Notes under the pieces: model-generated
Told to the model about the DNA's origin: nothing
The model's input: only the letters and a program-made list of their open reading frames with translations
Database searches by the model: none
Position numbers and translations under genes: made by a program
From: an uncultured Peptococcaceae bacterium
Lineage (GTDB): Bacteria; Bacillota; Peptococcia; Peptococcales; Peptococcaceae
Direction: 5' to 3'
Assembly: GCA_947254645.1 (NCBI GenBank)
Contig: CAMYDW010000030.1
Location: 1-10,037, forward strand
DNA: 10,037 nucleotides
Shown here: piece after piece, positions 1-5,993 of the stretch
How the letters are laid out: every line of letters starts with the position of its first letter
Numbering within the stretch: position 1 is the first letter of the stretch

Positions 1-359
1 AAATTGGGATATATCTGTTGTCCATTTTTGAAATGGTGCTGTTGTACTGAAATCTTTCTTAATGAGATTTCTTGTACTGGTGTTTAGACATTATTTTTTG
101 CCTACCTTTCTTCAGGTTTAATCCTTCATATCCTTTTATATTGTATCGTTGAACCCAGGCAGACAATAACCCTGAATTTATTCCAGCACTAATAGTAACA
201 CTCCTTTGTGATTCTCCTACTAATACACGAGCAACTAGTTGATATCTATCTTCTGCCGTTCGTTCTTTATTGTTGATTGATACCTTCTGGTGTTTCTACC
301 CATTCTCCAGAGCGATACTTTTCTACTGCATTCACTTTATATGTAAAATCATATTTCAC
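1..359 (-). pseudogene. IS3-family transposase orfA/orfB remnant, left copy
   Basis: Reading leftward from a GTG at 359-357, the frame begins VKYDFTYKVNAVEKYRSGEW, an IS3-type OrfA N-terminus (helix-turn-helix DNA-binding subunit). It stops near 267 after an 80-bp deletion shifts the frame. Past the deletion the OrfA frame resumes with LVARVL and INSGLLSAWVQRYNIKGYEGL, the second helix-turn-helix, and ends at KKSH-stop. In another frame, 90 to 1 reads NLIKKDF then APFQKWTTDISQF, matching the start of the OrfB rve/DDE core; the D of TTD would be the first catalytic acidic residue. The N-terminal part of OrfB is missing between these two pieces. The gene cannot make active transposase from this copy. 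The right copy has the same orfA-to-rve join, so that deletion predates the duplication. Confidence 0.75.
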
Positions 360-364
360 GAAAA

Positions 365-399
365 TACCCCCTTTACTAGTTTGTCCAGTAAAGGGGGTA
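365..399. repeat. 13-bp perfect stem, 9-nt loop hairpin in the IS terminal end (left)
   Basis: TACCCCCTTTACT (365-377) and AGTAAAGGGGGTA (387-399) are perfect inverted repeats around a 9-nt loop. The same hairpin lies in the right IS copy at 9584-9618. On the plus strand it sits just ahead of the arg promoter and is followed by CATTTC rather than a T run. It could therefore weakly block read-through from outside but does not look like a classical terminator in that direction. Confidence 0.7.
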
Positions 400-437
400 C
401 ATTTCATTCGGAAGTGTCTTTTTTTATTAAAAATCAA

Positions 438-451
438 TGTATAATTATAAA
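438..451. promoter_or_regulatory. ARG-box-like operator 1 (putative ArgR/AhrC site)
   Basis: TGTATAATTATAAA contains the perfect 10-bp palindrome TATAATTATA and agrees with the ARG-box core TGAATwwwwATTCA at about seven of the ten fixed positions. Its centre (444.5) is 21 bp from the centre of the next box. Confidence 0.4.
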
Positions 452-456
452 AAAGA

Positions 457-474
457 CTTGTATAAATATTCATG
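457..474. promoter_or_regulatory. ARG-box-like operator 2 (best match)
   Basis: CTTGTATAAATATTCATG has the length and imperfect symmetry of an 18-bp ARG box. Its core TGTATAAATATTCA differs from TGAATwwwwATTCA at one fixed position. It overlaps the candidate -35. ArgR-family hexamers use such sites with arginine as corepressor in both Bacillus and enterobacteria. The argR gene itself is not in the window. Confidence 0.6.
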
Positions 475-486
475 TTGTTGTATTAT
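458..486 (+). promoter_or_regulatory. Candidate sigma-A promoter of the arg operon
   Basis: TTGTAT (458-463) and TATTAT (481-486) are separated by exactly 17 bp. The -10 matches TATAAT at five of six positions and the -35 shares the TTG core. Transcription would start near 493, giving a leader of about 20 nt ahead of the argC AGGAGGT site (503-509). A second -10-like TATAAT at 440-445 lacks a convincing -35. Both boxes lie inside the ARG-box-like dyads, as expected of a repressor that occludes RNA polymerase. Confidence 0.5.
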
Positions 487-493
487 TTATACA
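479..493. promoter_or_regulatory. ARG-box-like operator 3 (weak)
   Basis: TGTATTATTTATACA is a dyad with 5-bp arms (TGTAT/ATACA) centred near 486, about 21 bp from operator 2, and covers the candidate -10. It matches the ARG-box consensus less well than operator 2, so its spacing is the main argument for it. Confidence 0.35.
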
Positions 494-515
494 CTGACAA
501 ACAGGAGGTGCGAAT

Positions 516-1544
516 ATGATAAAGGCAGGAATAATTGGAGCGACAGGTTATACAGGTGCTGAATTGATGCGAATATTAATTCAACATCCAGAAGCGGATA
601 TTGTTGCAATTGGTGCTCGTAATAATACAATGCAAGTGGGTGCATATCACACGAATATGTACCAATGTTTATCACACACCTTCTGTGACATTGCGATTGA
701 GAATTTTAAGGAATGTGATGTTGTTTTTTTAGCATTACCCCATGGAACTTCTTCTATCTATGCGAAACAATTAATAGCTTATAATATTAAGGTCATTGAT
801 CTTGGTGCAGACTTTAGATTGAATGATATCCAATCTTACAAAAAGTGGTATGGGGATGCCCATGAATATTTGGAAATGCTTCCTCAAACAGTCTATGGAT
901 TACCTGAAATAAAAAGAGAACAAATTAAGCATCAGCATTTGATAGCAAACCCAGGTTGTTTTCCGACAAGTATTATTTTAGGAATCGCTCCTCTGTGCAC
1001 CAATAATTTACTTGAACAGTCAATGATTGTTGTTGATAGTGTGAGTGGATTAAGTGGAGCAGGAAAACAATTGAGCGAAAAGACACACTTTATCAATGTC
1101 AATAATAATGTAAATGCTTATAGTATTGGATGCCATCGCCACTTGCCTGAGATTATTCAAGAAATAGAAGCTTTATCTGAGGGTGAGGTTGAGATTGTTT
1201 TCACACCGCATTTAATTCCAATTAATCGCGGTATATTATCGACGATTACTTTAAAGCTTTCAAAAGATATGACACAAAATGAATTAAATATTTTGTACCA
1301 AGCATTTTATCAAAACGAATATTTTGTTCGTATACGAGAAGAAAATACTGTCAATATTAGAGATGTTGTTGGATCGAACTTTTGTGATATTTCTATTCAA
1401 GCTATTAATGACAGAACCGTTGTTATTACAAGCGCTATTGATAATTTAATGAAAGGTGCAAGTGGTCAAGCTGTTCAAAATATGAATATTTTATTTGACC
1501 TAGAAGAAACAATGGGATTAGATACTATTCCTTTATGGCCATAG
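516..1544 (+). CDS. argC: N-acetyl-gamma-glutamyl-phosphate reductase
   Basis: Cytoplasmic enzyme that reduces N-acetylglutamyl 5-phosphate with NADPH to N-acetylglutamate semialdehyde, the third step of arginine synthesis. The 342-residue protein has the nucleotide-binding GATGYTGAEL (8-17), the catalytic cysteine in ANPGCFPT (C148) and the downstream histidine in GCHRHLP (H209). The Cys-His spacing of 61 matches what I recall for characterised ArgC proteins. The C-terminal KGASGQAVQNMN is also typical, and the length is normal for the family. The ATG follows AGGAGGT (503-509) with good spacing, which supports the start. It is the first gene of the operon, directly downstream of the promoter and ARG boxes. 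Its end overlaps or abuts the start of argJ. Confidence 0.97.
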   Translation: MIKAGIIGATGYTGAELMRILIQHPEADIVAIGARNNTMQVGAYHTNMYQCLSHTFCDIAIENFKECDVVFLALPHGTSSIYAKQLIAYNIKVIDLGADFRLNDIQSYKKWYGDAHEYLEMLPQTVYGLPEIKREQIKHQHLIANPGCFPTSIILGIAPLCTNNLLEQSMIVVDSVSGLSGAGKQLSEKTHFINVNNNVNAYSIGCHRHLPEIIQEIEALSEGEVEIVFTPHLIPINRGILSTITLKLSKDMTQNELNILYQAFYQNEYFVRIREENTVNIRDVVGSNFCDISIQAINDRTVVITSAIDNLMKGASGQAVQNMNILFDLEETMGLDTIPLWP

Positions 1545-1546
1545 AA

Positions 1547-1553
1547 TGGGGTG
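1547..1553 (+). promoter_or_regulatory. Ribosome binding site deciding the argJ start
   Basis: TGGGGTG lies just after the argC stop (1542-1544) and just before tandem ATGs at 1556 and 1559. An ATG at 1535, inside argC, would add seven residues (MAIEWGV) but has no purine-rich site ahead of it. The 1559 ATG has the better spacing; 1556 is also possible. Confidence 0.5.
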
Positions 1554-1555
1554 TA

Positions 1556-2758
1556 ATGATGGATCAAAAAATTTTTCCAAAAGGTTTTCAAGGGACAGGA
1601 TTAAATTGTAGTATAAAAAAAGAAAAACGAGATTTGGCAGTTATCTTTACCGAATTTGATGCGAATGTGGCAGTGGTATATACAAACAATATCCTGAAAG
1701 CAGCACCACTTCAAATCACTCAAAAACATTTAGCTAATCAAGAGACTGCGAAAGCAATCATCATCAATAGTGGCATTGCAAATGCAGCTATGGGAGAACA
1801 AGGAAGAAATGATGCAGAAGCAGTCTCCATATTCATGGCTGAAAAATATCAAATAGCAGTAAATGATATCATTGTGGCTTCAACAGGTGTGATTGGTATG
1901 CCATTACCTGTCAAAAAAATTCAAAATGGGATTTTGGAAAGCAAAGCATTGATGAAACCTTTAAATGAAAGTCATGAACTCATAGCAAATGCCATTATGA
2001 CAACAGATACGGTGGCAAAAGAATCATACAAAACCCTTCAAATTAATAATCAAATGATTCGATTTTGGGGTATAGCGAAGGGGTCTGGTATGATTCATCC
2101 TAATATGTCTACGATGTTGGGATTTATTTGTACCGATGCCAATATTACGACGCCTTTGCTGCAAGAAGCACTTTTGGAATCAACAAATGAGAGCTTTAAT
2201 ATGATTTCTGTAGATGGAGATACTTCTACCAATGATATGGTGGCAGTTTTAGCAAATGGACAGGCTGGTAATGATGAGATTTGTGATAAATCTACTGAAG
2301 CATATCAAATTTTTAAAAGTGCATTAAAAGAAATTTGTCAATCTTTAGCAAAACAAATTGTAGCCGATGGTGAAGGTGCTACTAAGATGTTTGAAGTACA
2401 AGTAAAGGGCAGTCATTCTAAAAATGACGCTAAGATGATTGCAAGAGCAGTGGTCTCTTCTAGTTTGGTAAAAGCGGCAATTTTTGGTAAAGATGCAAAT
2501 TGGGGGCGAATCGCTTGCGCAGCAGGCTACTCTGGGGCTTCCTTTGATCCCAATCAATTAGACATTTATATTGATGATTTAATTGTTGCTAAAAATGGTC
2601 AGGGGATTATATTTGATGAAACCATGGCATTAGAAAAACTTTCAAAAAAAGAAATTTCGATATGTATTGATTTACATCAAGGTAATGAAGATGCAACAGC
2701 ATGGGGATGCGATCTGACATATGATTATGTCACCATCAATGCAGATTATAGGAGTTAA
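1556..2758 (+). CDS. argJ: Glutamate N-acetyltransferase / ornithine acetyltransferase
   Basis: Transfers the acetyl group from N-acetylornithine to glutamate and, in bifunctional members, also uses acetyl-CoA, so it starts and closes the acetyl cycle. It is about 400 residues, made as a precursor that cleaves itself before a conserved threonine. Here that site is HPNMSTMLGF (Thr at about residue 186 from the 1556 start), with Ser where Ala is most common before the Thr. Other family marks are STGVIG, VDGDTSTNDM, GEGATKMFEV, GKDANWGRIACAAGYSG and the C-terminal AWGCDLTYDYVTINADYRS. The start at 1556 or 1559 is preferred over an in-frame ATG at 1535. No argA or argE is present here, which fits a bifunctional enzyme, but sequence alone does not prove it. 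The argB ribosome site lies within its last codons. Confidence 0.96.
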   Translation: MMDQKIFPKGFQGTGLNCSIKKEKRDLAVIFTEFDANVAVVYTNNILKAAPLQITQKHLANQETAKAIIINSGIANAAMGEQGRNDAEAVSIFMAEKYQIAVNDIIVASTGVIGMPLPVKKIQNGILESKALMKPLNESHELIANAIMTTDTVAKESYKTLQINNQMIRFWGIAKGSGMIHPNMSTMLGFICTDANITTPLLQEALLESTNESFNMISVDGDTSTNDMVAVLANGQAGNDEICDKSTEAYQIFKSALKEICQSLAKQIVADGEGATKMFEVQVKGSHSKNDAKMIARAVVSSSLVKAAIFGKDANWGRIACAAGYSGASFDPNQLDIYIDDLIVAKNGQGIIFDETMALEKLSKKEISICIDLHQGNEDATAWGCDLTYDYVTINADYRS

Positions 2759-2760
2759 AA

Positions 2761-3630
2761 ATGGAATTTGGAAATAAAACAGCAGAAATTCTAGTTGAAG
2801 CACTACCCTATATTAGTAAATTCAGAGGCAGTATCATTGTGATTAAATATGGTGGACATGCCATGCTGGATAAAGCACTACAAGAGAAGGTTATTTCAGA
2901 TATCGTATTAATGCGTTATGTGGGAATGAATCCTATTATTGTGCATGGTGGTGGTCCTGATATAAACTTCTGGCTAGAAAAGGAGCAGTATAGTAGTCGA
3001 TTCATCGATGGCTTAAGGGTAACAGATCAATATGTATTAGATATTGCCCAAATGGTGCTTGTTGGAAAAGTCAATCAAGAAATAGTTGCTTTACTTCAAA
3101 AGCATGGTGGCAATGGTATCGGCTTAAGTGGTATTGATGGAGGCATCTTAAAAGCTAAGAAAAAAGTTCACCTTTCTCCGACAGGGAAAATGATTGATCT
3201 TGGCTATGTTGGAGAGATTGTTGACGTTCAGACGAATTTGATAAAAAAAGCAATCGCTGAAGAATATATTCCTGTTATTTCACCAATTGCCTTAGGGATG
3301 GATGGAGGACGTTTTAACATTAATGGTGACACAGCGGCTGCTGCTATCGCCTCTGCCATGAATGCTGACAAGTTTTTCTTGCTGACAGACACGGATGGTA
3401 TTTTGGATGCCCAAGGCAGTAGAATTGGACAGTTAAATAAAGAAAAGATAAGTCGACTTATAGCCGATAAGACAATATATGGTGGAATGTTACCTAAAAC
3501 ACAGTGTTGTTTAGATGCAATAAATGAGGGTGTAAAGACCGCTCATATCATTAATGGCACAGTGCCACATAGCTTATTATTGGAAATTTTTACTGATGAC
3601 GGTATTGGAACGATGATTACTGAGGAATAA
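2761..3630 (+). CDS. argB: Acetylglutamate kinase
   Basis: Phosphorylates N-acetylglutamate with ATP, the second and usually feedback-controlled step. The 289-residue amino acid kinase fold shows VIKYGGHAM (K29 in the phosphate-binding segment), VHGGGPDIN (62-69), GLRVTD (85-90), GGRFNINGDTAAAA (182-195), LLTDTDGILD (207-216) and GGMLPK (K246). About 20 residues including LVEALPYISKFRG precede the first strand. This N-terminal helix is found in the arginine-inhibited hexameric kinases and is absent from the shorter, arginine-insensitive E. coli enzyme, so feedback inhibition by arginine is likely (inference). The gene starts 2 bp after argJ, using GGAG at 2751-2754 inside the end of argJ. GGHAM replaces the more common GGNAM. 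Confidence 0.97.
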   Translation: MEFGNKTAEILVEALPYISKFRGSIIVIKYGGHAMLDKALQEKVISDIVLMRYVGMNPIIVHGGGPDINFWLEKEQYSSRFIDGLRVTDQYVLDIAQMVLVGKVNQEIVALLQKHGGNGIGLSGIDGGILKAKKKVHLSPTGKMIDLGYVGEIVDVQTNLIKKAIAEEYIPVISPIALGMDGGRFNINGDTAAAAIASAMNADKFFLLTDTDGILDAQGSRIGQLNKEKISRLIADKTIYGGMLPKTQCCLDAINEGVKTAHIINGTVPHSLLLEIFTDDGIGTMITEE

Positions 3631-3635
3631 TAAAT

Positions 3636-4808
3636 ATGGAAAATAAAACAATTGAAAAAGGTAAGAAATTTGTAATGGGCACCTATAGTCCTATTCCCGT
3701 TGTTCTAGCATCTGGTGATGGCGTTTACCTAACTGATGATCAAGGGAATAGTTATTTGGATATGGTAGCAGGGATTGCTGTAAATAGTTTAGGCTATAAT
3801 CATCCTAAAGTTATTCATGCAATTAATGAACAATCCCAACAATTAATGCACTGCTCAAATTTATATTGGAATGAACCGCAGGTTGTGCTTGCTGAAAAAC
3901 TTTGTATTACAAGTGGACTTGATAAAGCATTTTTTTGTAACAGTGGGGCTGAAGCAAATGAAGCTGCTATTAAACTAGCAAGAAAATACGGAAAAGAGAA
4001 AAAAACCATTATTACCATGAAACAATCTTTTCATGGTAGAACAATGGGCGCATTAAAGGCTACTGGACAAACCAAATATCAAAATGGATTTGAACCTTTG
4101 CCAGAAGGATTTATTTATACGGAAGCAAATAACATAAATATGTTAGAGTCTTTAATCAGTGAAGACGTTTGTGCTATTATGTTAGAAGTTATTCAGGGTG
4201 AAGCTGGTGTTCAACCTTTAGAAGAAGATTATCTTCAATATGTTAATAAAGTTTGTCACGAAAATAATATTTTATTTATCATTGATGAAGTACAAACAGG
4301 CATGGGTAGAACAGGTTATCCTTTTGCATTTCAAAAATATAATCTTTCTCCAGATATCATCACTTTAGCAAAAGCCATTTCTGGTGGCATTCCAATGGGT
4401 GCAATGCTGGCAAAAGATCATGTTGCGAATGCCTTTGTTCCTGGTGACCATGCTTCCACCTTTGGAGGGAATCCGCTTGCAGCACATGTTGCTAAAACAG
4501 TGGCAGAAGTTATTTTTGATGATTCTTTTTTAAAGAATGTTCAAGAAAATGGTGCTTATTTTAAAGCACAACTCATGAAATTTATGACAAATGAAAATGT
4601 GGTAGAGGTTCGTGGTGATGGATTGATGTTAGGCCTGGTTATGGCAGAAAATGTTAAGGTTTCTGATATCGTAAAAGCCTGCAAAAATAACGGTTTGCTT
4701 GTATGTACGGCGTCTAGCAATGTCATCCGATTTGTACCACCACTTATTATTAACAAAGAAGAAATAGATAAAACCATTCATATATTAGAAAAGGTGTTGA
4801 TACTATGA
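3636..4808 (+). CDS. argD: Acetylornithine aminotransferase
   Basis: PLP-dependent class III aminotransferase that converts N-acetylglutamate semialdehyde and glutamate to N-acetylornithine and 2-oxoglutarate. The 390-residue protein carries the class marks in order: FCNSGAEANEAAIKLARKYG (100-119), FHGRTMGAL (132-140), IIDEVQTGMGRTG (215-227; Asp217 would contact the PLP ring nitrogen), ITLAKAISGGIPMGAML (K246 forms the Schiff base) and STFGGNPLAA (274-283). The segment EVIQGEAGV departs slightly from the usual EPIQGEGGV. It begins 5 bp after argB with TGAGGA (3621-3626) as ribosome site. Its TGA stop overlaps the ATG of the next gene in an ATGA, so translation of the dehydrogenase gene is probably coupled to argD. 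Confidence 0.95.
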   Translation: MENKTIEKGKKFVMGTYSPIPVVLASGDGVYLTDDQGNSYLDMVAGIAVNSLGYNHPKVIHAINEQSQQLMHCSNLYWNEPQVVLAEKLCITSGLDKAFFCNSGAEANEAAIKLARKYGKEKKTIITMKQSFHGRTMGALKATGQTKYQNGFEPLPEGFIYTEANNINMLESLISEDVCAIMLEVIQGEAGVQPLEEDYLQYVNKVCHENNILFIIDEVQTGMGRTGYPFAFQKYNLSPDIITLAKAISGGIPMGAMLAKDHVANAFVPGDHASTFGGNPLAAHVAKTVAEVIFDDSFLKNVQENGAYFKAQLMKFMTNENVVEVRGDGLMLGLVMAENVKVSDIVKACKNNGLLVCTASSNVIRFVPPLIINKEEIDKTIHILEKVLIL

Positions 4809-5656
4809 AAGTGCTAATTGTAGGTTTAGGGCTCATAGGTGGTTCTGTCGCAAAAGTCTTATCAAATGATAAAAATTTGCAAGTTGTTGGTCTAGATTGT
4901 CATTCTAAGACCTTAACCTTAGCATTAGATGAGCATAGTATTGAGTATGCTGCTACAGTTAAAGATTTGTCTGATGCAGATGTTATTATTTTAGCCATGT
5001 CTGCAGATCCAACCATTAAATTTATAGAAGCGCATCATATGCTTTTTAATAAAGAAGCGCTGGTTGTTGATGTATGTGGCATAAAGCGAGATATTATGTC
5101 TTGTTTTAAAAAATATTTTTTCGAGAATGGCCCAGCTTATATAGGCATGCATCCAATTGCTGGTCGAGAGCTGTTTGGTTATGAGCACGCTGATGGAAAT
5201 CTGTTTCAAGGTGCTAGTTTAATCATTACAAAAGAGGATGATGTAACCTATTCGAATAAAGTAGAGAAAATCGTTGAATATGCTTATAAAATGGACTTTA
5301 GAGAAATTGTTTCCTCTACCCCAGAAGAGCATGATAAAATAATCGCTTACACTTCTCAACTTGCTCATGTTGTATCTAGTGCATATATTAAAAGTCCGAC
5401 AATGCTCCAAGAGGCAGGATTTAGTGCTGGAAGTTTTCGAGATTTAACACGTGTAGCAAGGTTAGATGAAAATATGTGGACAGATCTCATGATGAGAAAC
5501 AGTGATTATTTAATAGAAGAAATTGATGAAATTATTTTCCATCTGCAAGCCTATAAAGAGGCATTGGCACTTCATAATAGTGAATTTTTGAAAGACTTAT
5601 TAAAAGATGGTCGTGAGAAAAAAGAATGGAGTAATGAGCATCACATTAAATCATAA
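4805..5656 (+). CDS. tyrA: Prephenate dehydrogenase (TyrA family)
   Basis: Expected to oxidise and decarboxylate prephenate to 4-hydroxyphenylpyruvate, the committed step to tyrosine. The 283-residue protein has an N-terminal Rossmann fold with GLGLIGGS (7-14) and an acidic residue after the second strand (VVGLD, D31), which suggests NAD rather than NADP. These are followed by VVDVCGIKRDIM (87-98), IGMHPIAGRE (113-122; usual form GxHPMAGxE), EEHD (174-177) and TSQLAHVVSSAY (183-194; H188 aligns with the catalytic histidine region). The C-terminal helical part has AGFSAGSFRDLTRVA (204-218). There is no chorismate mutase or ACT domain. Its ATGA overlap with argD shows it belongs to this operon, an unusual place for a tyrosine gene. 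A relative acting on another substrate cannot be excluded. Confidence 0.88.
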   Translation: MKVLIVGLGLIGGSVAKVLSNDKNLQVVGLDCHSKTLTLALDEHSIEYAATVKDLSDADVIILAMSADPTIKFIEAHHMLFNKEALVVDVCGIKRDIMSCFKKYFFENGPAYIGMHPIAGRELFGYEHADGNLFQGASLIITKEDDVTYSNKVEKIVEYAYKMDFREIVSSTPEEHDKIIAYTSQLAHVVSSAYIKSPTMLQEAGFSAGSFRDLTRVARLDENMWTDLMMRNSDYLIEEIDEIIFHLQAYKEALALHNSEFLKDLLKDGREKKEWSNEHHIKS

Positions 5657-5664
5657 AGGAGGGG
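5655..5664 (+). promoter_or_regulatory. Strong ribosome binding site for the small unknown ORF
   Basis: AAAGGAGGGG overlaps the tyrA stop codon (5654-5656) and ends 4 bp before the ATG at 5669. It is among the strongest Shine-Dalgarno sequences in the window and argues that the small ORF is a real, well-translated gene. Confidence 0.7.
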
Positions 5665-5668
5665 TTTT

Positions 5669-5992
5669 ATGTACGACAAAGTTTTTTATTGTGCAACGCC
5701 AGAAGAGATGGTCATGTCAGCCCGTAAAACCATTTATGAAAATATTGGCAAGTTAAAATATGTGAATTTAAAATATAAAAGAAAAAATGAGCCAGAAAGT
5801 CAGTGGCTTTATAATATAAATTTTTATAAATCTAATGAAAAATGCATCGTTGAATTTGAAAACTCTGATGAAAATTTTCTGGAGTTGCCATTAGATGCAT
5901 TGGAATTTTTAAAAATTAGACCATATTATATTGCAGCATGTGTAGGATTTAAAAATATTATTTTCTATAGCCATGAAGAAGGAGTTGAATAG
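5669..5992 (+). CDS. Uncharacterised 107-residue protein between tyrA and argF
   Basis: I do not recognise this protein. It is translated from a strong AAAGGAGGGG site, starts 12 bp after tyrA and ends 1 bp before the argF ATG, with the argF ribosome site inside its last codons. It is therefore embedded in the operon. The sequence is rich in aromatic residues (ten Tyr, seven Phe) and has a highly charged middle (KYKRKNEPE, 35-43). The order of strand-like segments (YVNLKYK, YNINFYK, KCIVEFEN), a likely helix (PLDALEFL, 74-81) and a hydrophobic YYIAACVGFKNIIFY (86-100) suggests a small soluble alpha/beta protein. There is no signal peptide, membrane segment, zinc-binding cysteine set or known catalytic motif. 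The two cysteines besides C8 (C59 and C91) do not form a motif. A regulatory or accessory role for TyrA or the arginine enzymes is only a guess from position. Confidence 0.8.
   Translation: MYDKVFYCATPEEMVMSARKTIYENIGKLKYVNLKYKRKNEPESQWLYNINFYKSNEKCIVEFENSDENFLELPLDALEFLKIRPYYIAACVGFKNIIFYSHEEGVE
5979..5984 (+). promoter_or_regulatory. Ribosome binding site deciding the argF start
   Basis: AAGGAG sits 9 bp ahead of the ATG at 5994. An in-frame ATG at 5973 lies upstream of this site, inside the small ORF, and has no ribosome site of its own, so it is rejected as the start. A further ATG at 6000 is possible but spaced less well. Confidence 0.65.
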
Positions 5993-5993
5993 T

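Larger units (their letters stand above)
1..401 (-). mobile_element. IS3-family insertion sequence remnant, left copy (inverted)
   Basis: The reverse complement of this stretch matches 9582-10037 along its whole length with about six substitutions and two indels, so the two are copies of one element. Its inner end, read on the minus strand, starts TGTACCCCCTTTACTGGACA, a typical IS3-family terminal repeat beginning TG, followed by an OrfA reading frame and then the beginning of an OrfB integrase core. The element points outward, away from the arginine operon, and runs off the window, so its far end and any target-site duplication are not visible. Compared with the right copy it lacks 80 bp (junction 271/272) and retains 25 bp (139-163) that the right copy has lost. 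The assignment to the IS3 family is an inference from the OrfA/OrfB motifs and the end sequence; I cannot name the exact IS. Confidence 0.8.

Noticed and set aside
22..36. Small palindrome CCATTT/AAATGG (also 10002-10016)
   Set aside because: A 6-bp stem with a 3-nt loop within OrfB codons for APFQKW; explained by coding sequence.
44..77. Imperfect dyad GTAC...GTAC in both IS copies (also 9961-9994)
   Set aside because: It lies inside the join between OrfA and the OrfB core, is partly lost in the left copy and has no T run; more likely incidental than a terminator or attachment site.
381..409. Outward promoter from the left IS end (TTGTCC as -35)
   Set aside because: No TATAAT-like -10 occurs at a suitable distance, so the IS probably does not drive the operon.
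270..497. Plus-strand 75-residue ORF running through the left IS end into the arg promoter
   Set aside because: It is the antisense of orfA and spans the IS boundary and the operators; no coding features.
487..675. Minus-strand ORF opposite the start of argC, and similar long antisense ORFs under argJ, argD, argF, argG and argH
   Set aside because: They have no ribosome sites or recognisable domains and lie opposite strongly conserved genes, so they are shadows.
1535..1558. ATG at 1535 as the argJ start, overlapping argC
   Set aside because: No ribosome site precedes it and the extra MAIEWGV is not family-like; TGGGGTG sits just before the ATGs at 1556 and 1559.
5973..5993. ATG at 5973 as the argF start
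   Set aside because: It precedes the AAGGAG site that serves the ATG at 5994 and would add seven residues overlapping the small ORF.
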